Source: Desmonostoc muscorum FACHB-395 (GTDB lineage Bacteria; Cyanobacteriota; Cyanobacteriia; Cyanobacteriales; Nostocaceae). Taken from it: a stretch of 64,000 nucleotides of DNA. Both the position numbers and the translations under genes were made by a program. The notes beneath the pieces were generated by a model. It saw nothing but the letters and a program-made list of their open reading frames with translations, was not told the origin of the DNA and did no database searches. The stretch lies in contig NZ_JACJSF010000017.1 in the NCBI RefSeq assembly GCF_014698035.1, forward strand, positions 62,001 through 126,000, given 5' to 3'. Positions 8,885-17,883 of the stretch are shown here, piece by piece. Position 1 is the stretch's first letter. The number at the start of each line of letters is the position of its first letter.

Positions 8885-9358
8885 TCTGTATTCATTAGTA
8901 CAGCTTTGCGTAAAATAGTAGTGTTTTTAAAAGCCGAAGGACGCAAAGTAAATGGATAGGCACTTCGCCTTCTACATACCTTCCGTTTAAGGTTTTGTAG
9001 TGACTTTTACTCATAAAGTTTCAGGGATTTCAGCCCTATATTTCAAGACTGGTGGTACTTATTCGAAAAGTATTGGCAGGTTAGCTACGCAGAGTTTTCA
9101 AAGATAATTCGCTATTTTATAAGACAGGTTTAATATTCACCAAGTATTATGTCTATAAAAATTTAGATAGTGTAAAGATTAAAACTTATATTTTCTAGCT
9201 GAAGTATTCAGTATTATGTCTAATAATTGTGAAATATTGTTGAATTTAGATAGTATATTTGTAGATTTTATAGTTACTATCTAATGAACGATGAAAGCTG
9301 AAAAGGCTTTTAAAAAAGTGTAAATTCTTTTTAAACCTGTTATTACGAGGAAATAAAT
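8885..9358. other. 474-base AT-rich spacer, no gene seen
   Basis: The stretch before the desaturase has no plausible reading frame. It contains two similar segments ending in AGTATTATGTCTA (around 9147 and 9212), a weak direct repeat. A CGAGGAA about 8 bases before the desaturase ATG is a good ribosome binding site. The promoter is presumably in the AT-rich last 150 bases, but no box stands out. Confidence 0.4.
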
Positions 9359-10270
9359 ATGGCAATTATTGCTAATACTAAATTAGTGAATAAACAAGCT
9401 GTAAAAATTTTTACTACTTTAGTGGCTTGGGTGGTATATCTATTTTTGTTGCCTTATGTTTATGCTTCAATAAATATTTTTTCAATCTTTTTTATGTTTT
9501 TTCCAGGAGTTTATATTCTATGTTTACTAGCACAGTTTATGCATGAATGTTGGCATAAATATTTACCTGGCATCGACAATAAGTTTTTTTATTTAATATT
9601 ATCTTGGCTGATTTTTATCGAGCCGCAAACCTTTGATATAGTACATCCTTCTCATCATACTCAAGTGAATACTTACAACGATATGGAGTTTCATCCCTTA
9701 GGAGAGATTAAGAATAAATTATTGCGAATTATTTATAACTTTTTGGAAATATGTTTAGGGAAAATATTTGTTTTTATTGTGGCAGACTTCCAAATATTGA
9801 AGCACAAAAAACTTAAACAGCAGTACTGCTTTAAGAAACTAATAATTTCTATTTGGATGCGGATTTTTATTTGGGGTGGGATTGGTTACACTTCGCACGT
9901 AATATTAGGAGTAACTACAAGTCAAATTTTAATCTCTTATCTTATGACCTGTTGGATGGGATCTTTTGTGGTTCATCATTGTGAACTCATAGAACATGGA
10001 AACCTTATTATAGAAGGTAATTTAAAAGAGCGTAGTTTAAAAACCAGAAACTTGAAATCTTCTGGTATTTTAGAAAGATTCTTTCTATTTATCACCCATA
10101 ACCATTGTTTAGAACATTCATTACATCACTCTCCATCTAATATTTACACTCTACCATTTCCTCAAACAAATGCTCTAACAGACGAAACAGTATATATTTC
10201 ATTTAGTGAATATTTAGTAATCCTCAAAGATATGCTTATAGGTAAATGTCTAATTATTAATATTGAATAG
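9359..10270 (+). CDS. Membrane fatty acid desaturase-type di-iron protein
   Basis: 303 residues, strongly hydrophobic, with the three histidine boxes of membrane desaturases: HECWH at 62-66, HPSHH at 96-100 and HSLHH near 255. The extra HNHCLEH before the last box is also typical. The likely reaction is O2-dependent desaturation or hydroxylation of an acyl chain or carotenoid; the substrate is not evident, and similarity to the standard cyanobacterial DesA/B/C/D enzymes looks weak. Third positions are notably AT-rich. The gene stands alone, closed by a strong terminator, and is a candidate for lateral acquisition. Confidence 0.75.
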   Translation: MAIIANTKLVNKQAVKIFTTLVAWVVYLFLLPYVYASINIFSIFFMFFPGVYILCLLAQFMHECWHKYLPGIDNKFFYLILSWLIFIEPQTFDIVHPSHHTQVNTYNDMEFHPLGEIKNKLLRIIYNFLEICLGKIFVFIVADFQILKHKKLKQQYCFKKLIISIWMRIFIWGGIGYTSHVILGVTTSQILISYLMTCWMGSFVVHHCELIEHGNLIIEGNLKERSLKTRNLKSSGILERFFLFITHNHCLEHSLHHSPSNIYTLPFPQTNALTDETVYISFSEYLVILKDMLIGKCLIINIE

Positions 10271-10305
10271 GTAAGCAAGAATTAGACAACCCCTTTAAAA
10301 TTTTC

Positions 10306-10355
10306 AAGCATTGAGGAGATAAGGTAGAAATTTTTTCCTTATCTCCCTTATGCTT
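10306..10355. terminator. Strong terminator hairpin after the desaturase
   Basis: A stem of GGAGATAAGG pairing with CCTTATCTCC (10 bp, perfect) around a 12-base loop, extended outside by AAGCAT / ATGCTT. A T-run follows on the plus side. Placed 36 bases after the desaturase stop and 65 before the convergent map stop, it could serve both strands. Confidence 0.75.
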
Positions 10356-10419
10356 TTTATCATTTAAAGGTTACAGAATTGCTTCGACTCTCTTAACAAC
10401 AGATAATTACAACTAACAA

Positions 10420-11247
10420 TTACACCTTAGAACGGTCAGTCAAAATCTCATAGCCAGTGTCTGTAACTAACACTGTATGCTCAAACTGAGCCGACAAAGA
10501 ATTATCCACAGTGACTGCTGTCCAACGGTCAGATAATGTCCGGGTGTGTCTAGAACCCGCATTTAAAATTGGCTCAATTGCCAGCGTCATCCCCGCACGG
10601 AGTTTAACATTTGGCATCTCGCGGGTACGGTAGTTGAATACTGAAGGTTCTTCGTGCAAGTTACGACCAACGCCGTGTCCAGTAAATTCTTCGACTATAC
10701 TAAAGCCGTTCGCTTTCACATGGTCTTCAATTGCTCCAGCCAAGTCAAGCAGGTATACACCAGCCTTTACTTGTTCAATGCCCTTAAATAAAGCTTCTTC
10801 TGCTACGCGAATTAATTTAGCAGCTTCTTCTGTCACTTCACCGACAGCAATTGAAATGCAAGAATCACCATGAAAGCCTTGGTAATAAGCGCCAGTATCT
10901 ACTTTTAATACATCCCCCACACGAATCACTTTTTTAGGGCTAGGAATGCCATGCACCGCTTCATTATTAATGCTGGAGCAGATAGAACCAGGAAAACCGT
11001 GATATCCTTTAAAACTCGGTGTTGCTCCCATTTCGCGGATGCGTTTTTCTGCGTGAGCATCTAAATCAGCCGTTGTCATTCCTGGCTTTACTAGCTCGGA
11101 AATTTCTTTTAACACAGTTGCCACAATTGCCGATGATTGTCGCATGATTTCAATTTCACGCGACGATTTAATTTCAATTCCTCGTCCCTTTTTTTTTGAT
11201 GTTGCAGGCTGAGTTGTTTGAGAAAGTAAGTTACTGAAAATGTTCAT
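10420..11247 (-). CDS. map: Methionine aminopeptidase, type I
   Basis: 275 residues. It removes the initiator methionine from nascent proteins. The body is the pita-bread metallopeptidase fold with ligands in the expected places: Asp in [12 protein letters not shown], Asp in FHGDSCIS, His in [12 protein letters not shown], Glu in LAIEPI, and the final Glu in [10 protein letters not shown]. The N-terminus carries about 25 extra residues with a lysine-rich patch ([13 protein letters not shown]) before the catalytic core, common in one of the several cyanobacterial MAP paralogues. It stands alone, convergent with the desaturase. Confidence 0.93.
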   Translation of the reverse strand: MNIFSNLLSQTTQPATSKKKGRGIEIKSSREIEIMRQSSAIVATVLKEISELVKPGMTTADLDAHAEKRIREMGATPSFKGYHGFPGSICSSINNEAVHGIPSPKKVIRVGDVLKVDTGAYYQGFHGDSCISIAVGEVTEEAAKLIRVAEEALFKGIEQVKAGVYLLDLAGAIEDHVKANGFSIVEEFTGHGVGRNLHEEPSVFNYRTREMPNVKLRAGMTLAIEPILNAGSRHTRTLSDRWTAVTVDNSLSAQFEHTVLVTDTGYEILTDRSKV

Positions 11248-11526
11248 GGGAAATTAATAATTACTGGTGGCTTTGCCGATGAAGTATGAATGCTTTCTCA
11301 AGATTACTTGAGAAATAATATCTATAATTTAAGTTATTTCAATCCACGATCGGGATTCTTGCAGTTTAGTCACTAATGTATACAGAATAACATATTCACT
11401 TACTCCTGATATTTTAGACTTTAAACAAAATCGCCCTAACTTATTTTTGCTCCCCACTATAGGATTTAGCTCAATTATCTTTAATTGAAACACTAGAGGG
11501 CTATTAAATACTGAGTCGAATAATTT

Positions 11527-12051
11527 TTAATTAGTAATGGCAATTTCTCCAGTCATACCTGCTTCCGTATGTCCTGGTATTGAACAACGTAAGCCATAAG
11601 TTCCAGATTTTAAGGGCACAAATACCCATTCTGCCTCAGCACCCGGCTTGAGTTCCAGTTCGTGAATAGCTCCTTTAATTTCTACTTTGCCTGCTTGGAC
11701 TTTTTGTGTCCAGATGCCATCGGCAAAGTCTTTAGCAGTAAAATAGTGCTTCAGTTTGCTGGGATTGGTAAGCCGAAGTTGATAGCGTTTGCCAGCCTCG
11801 AATTCCAGATGATTTGGCTCAAATTTGAGTTCGTTAGCCGAATTACCTAAGCTAATTGTAATTTCTGTAGCTGGTTGCTTAAGCAAATCACCAGACAAAT
11901 TTGCCGCCATTGCTGGAGTCGCAGTGATGAAATTTAAGCTCAGGAGCAACGCTAATATTACGTAGCTCTGCCGTAATATTTGCACCCAAGCAATATTTGG
12001 AAAAGTCAGAGATGTAATTAAAATTTGGTATAAATGGTTGTAAATTTTCAT
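11527..12051 (-). CDS. Exported cupredoxin (plastocyanin/azurin-like domain)
   Basis: 174 residues with an N-terminal hydrophobic export signal ending at about ATPAMAAN (residue 50), followed by one blue-copper domain. The type-1 copper ligands are visible: His in KLKHYF, then Cys, His and Met in LRCSIPGHTEAGMTG. The mature part is about 120 residues, larger than plastocyanin, and lacks the plastocyanin-specific sequence, so it is more likely a periplasmic electron carrier or copper-handling protein. The signal region is long; a start at an internal codon is possible but no better ATG is seen. Partner unknown. Confidence 0.8.
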   Translation of the reverse strand: MKIYNHLYQILITSLTFPNIAWVQILRQSYVILALLLSLNFITATPAMAANLSGDLLKQPATEITISLGNSANELKFEPNHLEFEAGKRYQLRLTNPSKLKHYFTAKDFADGIWTQKVQAGKVEIKGAIHELELKPGAEAEWVFVPLKSGTYGLRCSIPGHTEAGMTGEIAITN

Positions 12052-12127
12052 TGGTAGTTCTCAAAAGGCAATGCTGATGAGCAGGAAAAATTTATAGGTA
12101 GCGGGAAAAACCGCTTTACCTTGATTT

Positions 12128-12253
12128 CTCACAAGTGAGAAATCAAGGAGTGTGGGAGGTGTGGGAGGTGTGGAAGGATGGGGAAGAAATCTTACCCCAC
12201 ACACTCCCCACACTCCCCACACTCCCCTGCCTACAGTATCGTGAGAAATCCGG
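12128..12253. repeat. Palindromic GTGTGGGAGG / CACACTCCCC element, copy 1
   Basis: Bounded by GTGAGAAATC-type sequences on both sides. It holds tandem GTGTGGGAG units, a centre GGGAAGAAATCTTACCCC, and the inverse CACACTCCC units. The whole can fold back on itself. Other copies lie at 17277-17402 and 49062-49145. It ends about 40 bases past the M16 gene stop. Confidence 0.7.
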
Positions 12254-12292
12254 CTTTACCTATTCTTTATTATCCATGCCCAGCGCCCATCT

Positions 12293-15133
12293 CTACCTAA
12301 TGCTTTTCTCTGCTAACACAGATGGCCCAGCAGTAACCACTACGATTTGATCTGGGTGGAGTAATTCACGAGCCGCTTGATTAACTTGCTCAAAGGTGAC
12401 TTTCTGGAGTTTGTCAGTAAAGGTGTGCAATTCGACTTTATCTAGTCCATACACCTCATTCATCAGAATTCTATCTGTTAATTCTTCTGGGTTGGCCAGG
12501 GAAACGTTGTAGTTGCTGATGAGGGTGCGTTTAGCTGTTTCTACTTCTAGCGCAGTGACACCTTGTTGATGGATTTGCTGTAGTATTTGGCGAGTACTAG
12601 CGATCGCTTGACTAGTATCTTCTGGACTAGTTTGCATTTCTATCAAAAATGTGCCTGCATTCTTCCCAGCTTGGAAGTAGCTATAAATTCCATAGCTCAA
12701 ACCTTGGCGATCGCGTACTTCTGCACCAAGTCTACTAGATAAAGTATCGCCTCCCAAAATCTGGTTCAATACTAAGGCTGCGTGAAACCGAGGATCATAA
12801 CGCTTAATACCTGTGTAACCCATATATGTCACAGCTTGGGCTTTACCTGGTAAAACTGGGTTGACACTCACTATTTTCTCCGGCATTGATACCGGAGGAT
12901 ATTTTAATGTGGGTGCTTGGCCGCTAACTTCCCAGTTACCAAACTCATTTTTAATGAGCGATCGCACTTTGTCTATATCAAAATCTCCCACCAGCGCCAA
13001 TACTGTCGTATCTGGACGATAATGTTTAGCTTTGAAATCGATCACATCCTGGCGTTGAATCTGCTGCAAACTCTCCTCTGTGGGAAAAGTATGTAGAGGA
13101 TGTTTTTTCGGGTAAATTGACTGCACAAATATTCTTCTGGCTACTTCTGCTGGCTCATCTAATTCCAGTTGCAAATCGGTTAAAGTTTGTTGGCGATGTA
13201 ATTCCAATTCTTGTGCGGGAAAGGTACTATTTTTAACAACATCTGCCAATATCTCCACAATTATTGGCAAATCCCCTGCTAAACTATCACCCTCGATATG
13301 CACCCCTTCACGATGGACTTCAAAGTTTAGACTCGCCCCTCGTTCTGCCAATATTTTGGCAATAGTTAAGACATCTTTACTCTTAGTACCATTTAGCAAA
13401 TTATCTGCTACAAAAGCAGCCAGTCCTGCCCGATCTTCTGGATCAAATTCTGTCCCGGCTTGAATATAGCCGCTTAAAGTAACGGTGGGAGTACTATTAT
13501 CAGGTAACAGTAATATCCGCAGCCCGTTGGTAAGTTTATATTCCTGTGGTAAAACTTGAGCAATCGCATCTGTAGCCAAATCCACAGGCGGTAAGTATTT
13601 CACCACCTCAGAAGGAAGCACAGGCACGCCAGGAGAAAAATTTTCTGTAGTTTGGGCTGAGTCTGGTTTATCGCCAACCCCTGCTATCTGCTTTTGAGTT
13701 GGTTCAAAAAAGCCTACTGTCCGAGCTTCTTTAGTAAGGTATTTGTTAATAACAGCGACAACATCCGTCGGCTTCACCAGACGAACGGCAGCCAAATAGC
13801 GGTCAGTGTAGCGATAATCACCAACAGTTGTCTCATCATTGCCCAATCGCATTGCTTGAGAGGTGATATCACGGTTACTTAAAATCACATCTGCTGTTAA
13901 TTGGGTTTTGGCTCGTTCTACTTCCTCAGTTGTCACGCCTTTTTCTGCTACATTTGCGATCGCGCGACTCAACACTGAGTCAATTTTTTTCAAATCTTTT
14001 TTAGATCCAGCCGTCACCAAAACCTCATACCAGCCAGATTCTCGCAAACTGGTAACAGATGCTGTAACTTCACTAGCTAAACCTGATTCCACCAATGCCT
14101 GATAAAGTCTAGAATTCCGTCCTTCTGTAAAGATGTAATCCATCACATCCAATGCAGGCACATCTGGTTGATTTGCATCTGGTAGCGGATAAACAACTTG
14201 TAATAGTCGCCCTGCTCCCGGTTCTCGCAACACTATAGGAGATGAAGAAGATAACGAAGAAATAACTCCTACCTCCTGCCTCCTGCCTTCTACCTCCTGC
14301 TTCCTGCCCCCTGCCCCCTGCCTCCTTGGTAGTTTGCCAAATACTTCTTTAATTGTTTCGAGAGTATTTGCAGTTTGAAAATCTCCAACAATCACTAAGA
14401 CAGCATTATCGGGGCTGTAAAAATTACGGTAATATTTTTGTACTTGCTCAACTTCAAATTTATCGACATCAGCTTTAGTACCACCTACAGGCAACCCATA
14501 AGCATGATTAGGAAACACCGCCTGCATAACAGCGCGATTGAGACGATATTCTGGACTATTTTCGTAACCTTGCAACTCAGAAATTACTACTCGCTTTTCA
14601 CTCGCTAGTTGTTCTGGCTCAATCTGAGAATTTTGCATTCTATCTGCTTCCAGCACTAAGAGCGCTTTTAGCTTGTTACGCTCCACAGTACCGTAATATG
14701 CAGTTTGGTCATAGCTGGTGAAAGCATTGGAATCACTACCTAAAGCACTAAACAAACGGCCAAATTGAATCGGACGATTTTTCGTGCCTTTAAACATCAG
14801 GTGTTCCAATTGGTGGGCAATGCCATTCACCCCTGGTTCTTCGTTGCGTGAGCCAACCTTGTACCACACCTGCACCGTCACCACTGGCGCAGTATGCACT
14901 TCCTTTGTTAGGACAGTTAGACCATTCTCCAGCACTGTCTTATGGACGTTTTCTGTCAGTGTTGAGGGCATTATTCTTTTTGCTAGCAAGGTTGACTGGG
15001 ATTTTTCTTTGTTAGATATGGCTGTATGTTGACTATTAGCAGGTTGATCGCTCAACAAAAAAACCGCTACTAGCCATAAGCTTAAAATTAATAACGGCAA
15101 GGAATATTTATAAAATCTAGACAATCCATACAT
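12293..15133 (-). CDS. M16 family (pitrilysin/insulinase-type) metallopeptidase, two-domain
   Basis: 946 residues built from two M16 halves. The N-terminal half has the inverted zinc motif HQLEH (His107, Glu110, His111) and the downstream Glu region ELQGYENSPEYRLN. The C-terminal half (from about 510) lacks HxxEH and supplies the R/Y-type region (RDRQGLSYGIYS), as in two-chain M16 proteases. The N-terminal hydrophobic segment (about 11-29) implies export. The family degrades peptides; cyanobacterial members are usually periplasmic. Residues of about 269-289 are a low-complexity insertion (RRQ..GGRKQEVEGRRQEV) encoded by heptamer repeats. The start is ATG at 15133. Confidence 0.88.
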   Translation of the reverse strand: MYGLSRFYKYSLPLLILSLWLVAVFLLSDQPANSQHTAISNKEKSQSTLLAKRIMPSTLTENVHKTVLENGLTVLTKEVHTAPVVTVQVWYKVGSRNEEPGVNGIAHQLEHLMFKGTKNRPIQFGRLFSALGSDSNAFTSYDQTAYYGTVERNKLKALLVLEADRMQNSQIEPEQLASEKRVVISELQGYENSPEYRLNRAVMQAVFPNHAYGLPVGGTKADVDKFEVEQVQKYYRNFYSPDNAVLVIVGDFQTANTLETIKEVFGKLPRRQGAGGRKQEVEGRRQEVGVISSLSSSSPIVLREPGAGRLLQVVYPLPDANQPDVPALDVMDYIFTEGRNSRLYQALVESGLASEVTASVTSLRESGWYEVLVTAGSKKDLKKIDSVLSRAIANVAEKGVTTEEVERAKTQLTADVILSNRDITSQAMRLGNDETTVGDYRYTDRYLAAVRLVKPTDVVAVINKYLTKEARTVGFFEPTQKQIAGVGDKPDSAQTTENFSPGVPVLPSEVVKYLPPVDLATDAIAQVLPQEYKLTNGLRILLLPDNSTPTVTLSGYIQAGTEFDPEDRAGLAAFVADNLLNGTKSKDVLTIAKILAERGASLNFEVHREGVHIEGDSLAGDLPIIVEILADVVKNSTFPAQELELHRQQTLTDLQLELDEPAEVARRIFVQSIYPKKHPLHTFPTEESLQQIQRQDVIDFKAKHYRPDTTVLALVGDFDIDKVRSLIKNEFGNWEVSGQAPTLKYPPVSMPEKIVSVNPVLPGKAQAVTYMGYTGIKRYDPRFHAALVLNQILGGDTLSSRLGAEVRDRQGLSYGIYSYFQAGKNAGTFLIEMQTSPEDTSQAIASTRQILQQIHQQGVTALEVETAKRTLISNYNVSLANPEELTDRILMNEVYGLDKVELHTFTDKLQKVTFEQVNQAARELLHPDQIVVVTAGPSVLAEKSIR
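14266..14328 (-). repeat. In-frame heptamer insertion inside the M16 gene
   Basis: Nine 7-base units of the CTCCTGC type (CTCCTAC, CTCCTGC, CTTCTAC, CCCCTGC and so on) make 63 bases, exactly 21 codons. They encode a Gln/Gly/Arg/Glu-rich loop between conserved blocks of the first peptidase domain. The reading frame is kept. Confidence 0.75.
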
Positions 15134-15275
15134 GTACTTAGGAAATATACCTGTAAATTAATTTACATAATTATTTTGGTGAGTGACCATAGTTAAATAT
15201 GGCAAAAAAATCTGTTACCTCGGCAACAATACAGAAAAACAATATATTAGCAATAAAGGTAATAAAAAAGCTAAA

Positions 15276-15722
15276 TTATGGCAATTTTGGTAGAACCCGA
15301 ATGAATTCCAGAGGCAAGCCATCAGTATCAGCGATGAAAGCTACTTCGTAAATGCGATCGCCTATTTGCTGTTGTGTCGGTTCTAAAAGTACCTTTAACG
15401 GTTGTAATTCTTCGGTTTGACTCTCAGTCGCCGCAGTTAAAACACGTTCTTGTAAATTAGTCAACCAGCTAGGTAAATCTGGTGTAATCTCAGTTAAATC
15501 GAACGAGAGATGATAATACCCCACATAATGCTCGTCAGCAAAGGCATCTGGGGCTGGCTTTGGCTCAGGAATTTGGATCAGTTCAATTCTGCCGCCCAAT
15601 CCTTCCATCCAGCAAGCTAGCGTGTAGCCTGTAGTAAAGCGTTCCGAAATTGTAAATCCTAAATGTTCGTAGAAAGCGATCGCTCGATGAATATTCGCAG
15701 TCCGAATAGAAGCGTGGTGCAT
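15276..15722 (-). CDS. VOC (glyoxalase/bleomycin-resistance fold) family protein
   Basis: 148 residues with the paired beta-alpha-beta-beta-beta modules of the vicinal oxygen chelate fold. The start HHASIRTANIHRAIAFYEHLGF is the classic first motif, IELIQIPEP supplies the first acidic metal position, and the end FIADTDGLPLEFIRV the last. It may be a lyase, isomerase or dioxygenase-like enzyme; with a divergent middle the reaction cannot be assigned. It lies between the M16 peptidase and TIGR02652, same strand, with heptamer repeats upstream. Confidence 0.78.
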   Translation of the reverse strand: MHHASIRTANIHRAIAFYEHLGFTISERFTTGYTLACWMEGLGGRIELIQIPEPKPAPDAFADEHYVGYYHLSFDLTEITPDLPSWLTNLQERVLTAATESQTEELQPLKVLLEPTQQQIGDRIYEVAFIADTDGLPLEFIRVLPKLP

Positions 15723-15724
15723 AA

Positions 15725-15986
15725 TTTGTCACTTGTCCTTTGTCACTTGTCCTTTGTCCTTTGTTTAGGCACTTTTAACTAAATCCAATTCTTCTTGTGG
15801 GGACGAGAGAACTATGAGCAGTGGTTTCCGCCATTGGTGCAGCCCGCTCTTAGGTATCAATTCAGAGCGTCTCGCCCACCCATAACCAAGGGCGGACAAG
15901 ATGTCCACCCCACAAGATTGGATAATTTTTTTCTTGGTAATCCCTGATTCACTAATGACCAATGACAAATGACTAATGACTAATGA
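15725..15986. repeat. Spacer bounded by two heptamer (STRR) tracts
   Basis: At 15725-15766 TTGTCAC/TTGTCCT heptamers abut the VOC gene start. At 15951-15986 AATGACC/AATGACA/AATGACT heptamers abut the stop of the TIGR02652 gene. The 180 bases between contain a GTGGGGACGAG... segment and a partly matching CAAGATGTCCACCCCACAAG segment, but no gene. Confidence 0.65.
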
Positions 15987-15989
15987 TCA

Positions 15990-16502
15990 TTACTCAAACA
16001 ACCTGAAATAAGGGTAGCGTACAGGGACACCAGGCTCTTTTTCCAAGTCAAAATTAATCACTTCCCAACAGGGATCTTCTGAGGTATCGGGGCTAAACTC
16101 TACCGGTAAGCCGTATAGTCGAGCAGCCGTAACTTCTGGTTGTCCAGAACGCCAAGGTGTACTGCGTTCTAAATAGCCACTCATCAATTCCTGATAGCGG
16201 TGAGCAATAATCACTTTTGTGGCTCGATAACCTTGGGTATAGAGCTTATCTAATGCTTCGTGAATTTCAAACCGAATACCATCGGGATGAGTATGCTGCC
16301 TATACCAGTCATTATTCCACCTCCGCCAATGACGGCCTGATTGCAAATGGATTAACTCTCCATTTTGAGGATTAGCTTCAAAAGCGCCATGACGCGGACA
16401 CAAATAGGTATCTGTTAATGTCAGCGCCGGAATAGTCTGGCGACAATGGGGACACTGTATTTCCGGCCCAAACATCGGGTACTGAAAGCCTGGATTCATC
16501 AT
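15990..16502 (-). CDS. TIGR02652 family protein, zinc-ribbon-like
   Basis: 170 residues. The N-terminus has a CPHC (17-20 region) and a CPRHG pair about 14 residues apart, consistent with one metal-binding finger. A conserved GRHWRRWNNDWYRQHTHPDGIRFEIHEALD block follows, and the protein ends VRYPYFRLFE. I recognise this as the cyanobacteria/plastid-lineage family TIGR02652, of unknown function. Length fits. It is divergent from the carbonic-anhydrase-like gene across 240 bases in which no coding is convincing. Confidence 0.7.
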   Translation of the reverse strand: MMNPGFQYPMFGPEIQCPHCRQTIPALTLTDTYLCPRHGAFEANPQNGELIHLQSGRHWRRWNNDWYRQHTHPDGIRFEIHEALDKLYTQGYRATKVIIAHRYQELMSGYLERSTPWRSGQPEVTAARLYGLPVEFSPDTSEDPCWEVINFDLEKEPGVPVRYPYFRLFE

Positions 16503-16742
16503 GAAGTGCGTACAAACATAATTTTGTCTTCACCAGCACCAGCGTATTGGATTATACACTGCGGCTCTACCACTTTGGGTTACTTGTTGACTGCTGCACA
16601 GACACAGAGTTGCGGCAATAACATTGTTCACTAGTGTTTTCCTCAGCGTAGAGGCTTGACGCTGTGATATCCTGGTCGTGCAACCAGCCTCAAAGGTTGG
16701 AGTTTCTCCAGTGTTCCTTGGTACCATTATTCATATTCTATC

Positions 16743-17270
16743 GTGTCTACCGCTTCTTACTGGACATCTCCTGATTTTTCTCAAGCTGCCTTCATCGCAG
16801 CCAATGCTGTTGTTATGGGTTCGGTAAATATAGCAGCAGGGGTGAGCATTTGGTATGGAGCAGTAGTTAGAGCAGATGTAGAACGCATTGAAATTGGCGA
16901 ATGCACAAATATTCAAGATGGTGCAATTCTACATGGCGATCCTGGTTTTCCGACAATTTTAGAAGATCATGTTACCGTAGGGCATCGCGCTGTGGTACAT
17001 TCCGCTTATATTGAGCGTGGAAGCTTGATTGGCATTGGCGCGGTTATTTTGGACGGGGTACGAGTGGGTGCTGGTAGCATTATTGGTGCTGGCGCAGTCG
17101 TAACTAAAAATATACCGCCTTTGTCACTAGTTGTAGGTGTTCCAGGCAAAGTGTTACGACAATTAACAGAGACTGAAGCCGCAGAACTAATTGAACACGC
17201 TAAACGTTACCAAAAGTTAGCTTTAGTTCATGCTGGGAAAGGTACAGATATTGGCTTTAGTAAGTCTTAG
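16743..17270 (+). CDS. Gamma-carbonic-anhydrase-like left-handed beta-helix protein
   Basis: 175 residues made of hexapeptide turns (VVMGSVNIAAGVSIWYGAVVRADVERI...). Zinc-ligand histidines are where gamma-carbonic anhydrases carry them: ILHGD and, five residues apart, the pair in VGHRAVVH. It starts at GTG 16743 with no clear Shine-Dalgarno. The protein belongs to the small CcmM-N/Paa-like trimeric class often annotated as ferripyochelin-binding protein homologue. CO2 hydration is possible but is not shown by sequence alone, since many members test inactive. psbY follows downstream. Confidence 0.82.
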   Translation: MSTASYWTSPDFSQAAFIAANAVVMGSVNIAAGVSIWYGAVVRADVERIEIGECTNIQDGAILHGDPGFPTILEDHVTVGHRAVVHSAYIERGSLIGIGAVILDGVRVGAGSIIGAGAVVTKNIPPLSLVVGVPGKVLRQLTETEAAELIEHAKRYQKLALVHAGKGTDIGFSKS

Positions 17271-17276
17271 CCTGGA

Positions 17277-17402
17277 TTTCTCACTTATGAGAAATCCAAG
17301 GGGTGTGGGAGGTGTGGGGAGTGTGGGGGGTAAGACTTCTTCCCCCCACACTCCCTACACTCCCCACACTCCTCTGCCTACACTATGCGTGAGAAATCCG
17401 GG
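17277..17402. repeat. Palindromic GTGTGGGAGG / CACACTCCCC element, copy 2
   Basis: Same architecture as 12128-12253: TTCTCAC..GAGAAATCC on the left, GTGTGGGAG units, centre GTAAGACTTCTTCC, CACACTCC units, then CCTACACTATGCGTGAGAAATCCG on the right. It lies directly after the carbonic-anhydrase-like stop. Confidence 0.72.
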
Positions 17403-17583
17403 TTAGGGATTAGGGACTGGGCAATATTAATATTCTTGCAAATGCCCAATTCCCAATTCCCAATGACCAATAATTTAAACATTCTTTACATATATGTTGG
17501 GAAAAGTTACCCACTTCAGCTAAAAATAAAAATGAGAGCAGTTGACAAAACTTTAATTTCTACTTAAGAGAGGGGTTCTAGAT

Positions 17584-17709
17584 ATGGATATCGATTACCG
17601 GATAGCGATCGTTTTAGCACCAGTTGTCATTGCTGCTAGCTGGGCAGTGTTTAATATTGGCGCTGCGGCTTTAAGACAAATTCAAGGCTTTTTGGATCGG
17701 GAAGCCTAA
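17584..17709 (+). CDS. psbY: Photosystem II protein PsbY
   Basis: A 41-residue single-helix membrane protein: [41 protein letters not shown]. The MD..R...VLAP...AASWA..NIG.AALRQ.Q pattern is that of PsbY, a peripheral small subunit of photosystem II near cytochrome b559. Length and charge layout (short acidic start, one span at about 7-26, basic C-terminus) fit. GAGAGGGG lies about 9 bases upstream of the ATG. It stands between two repeat elements, upstream of folC. Confidence 0.9.
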   Translation: MDIDYRIAIVLAPVVIAASWAVFNIGAAALRQIQGFLDREA

Positions 17710-17740
17710 ATTCATTAATTGGGCATGGGGCATAGGGCAT

Positions 17741-17845
17741 GGGCAAGAGGACTTGGGGACAAGGAGAATTGGGGACAAGGGGAAAGACTTGTTTCAAGTT
17801 CTCACCTCTTGTCCCCTTGTCTCCCCTGCTTCCCCTGCTTCCCCT
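17741..17845 (+). repeat. GACTTGTTTCAAGT palindromic element, copy A
   Basis: Forward copy: AAGAGGACTTGGGGACAAGG, AATTGGGGACAAGGGGAAA, core GACTTGTTTCAAGTTCTCAC, then CTCTTGTCCCC and a CTTCCCCTG run. It sits immediately before folC and stays open in the folC frame. Confidence 0.85.
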
Positions 17846-17883
17846 GCCCCGACTCCCTACTCCCCACTCCCCACTCCCCTTCT

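Noticed and set aside
15765-15968. 67-codon reverse-strand frame between the VOC and TIGR02652 genes
   Set aside because: Composed of heptamer repeat at both ends with no conserved content.
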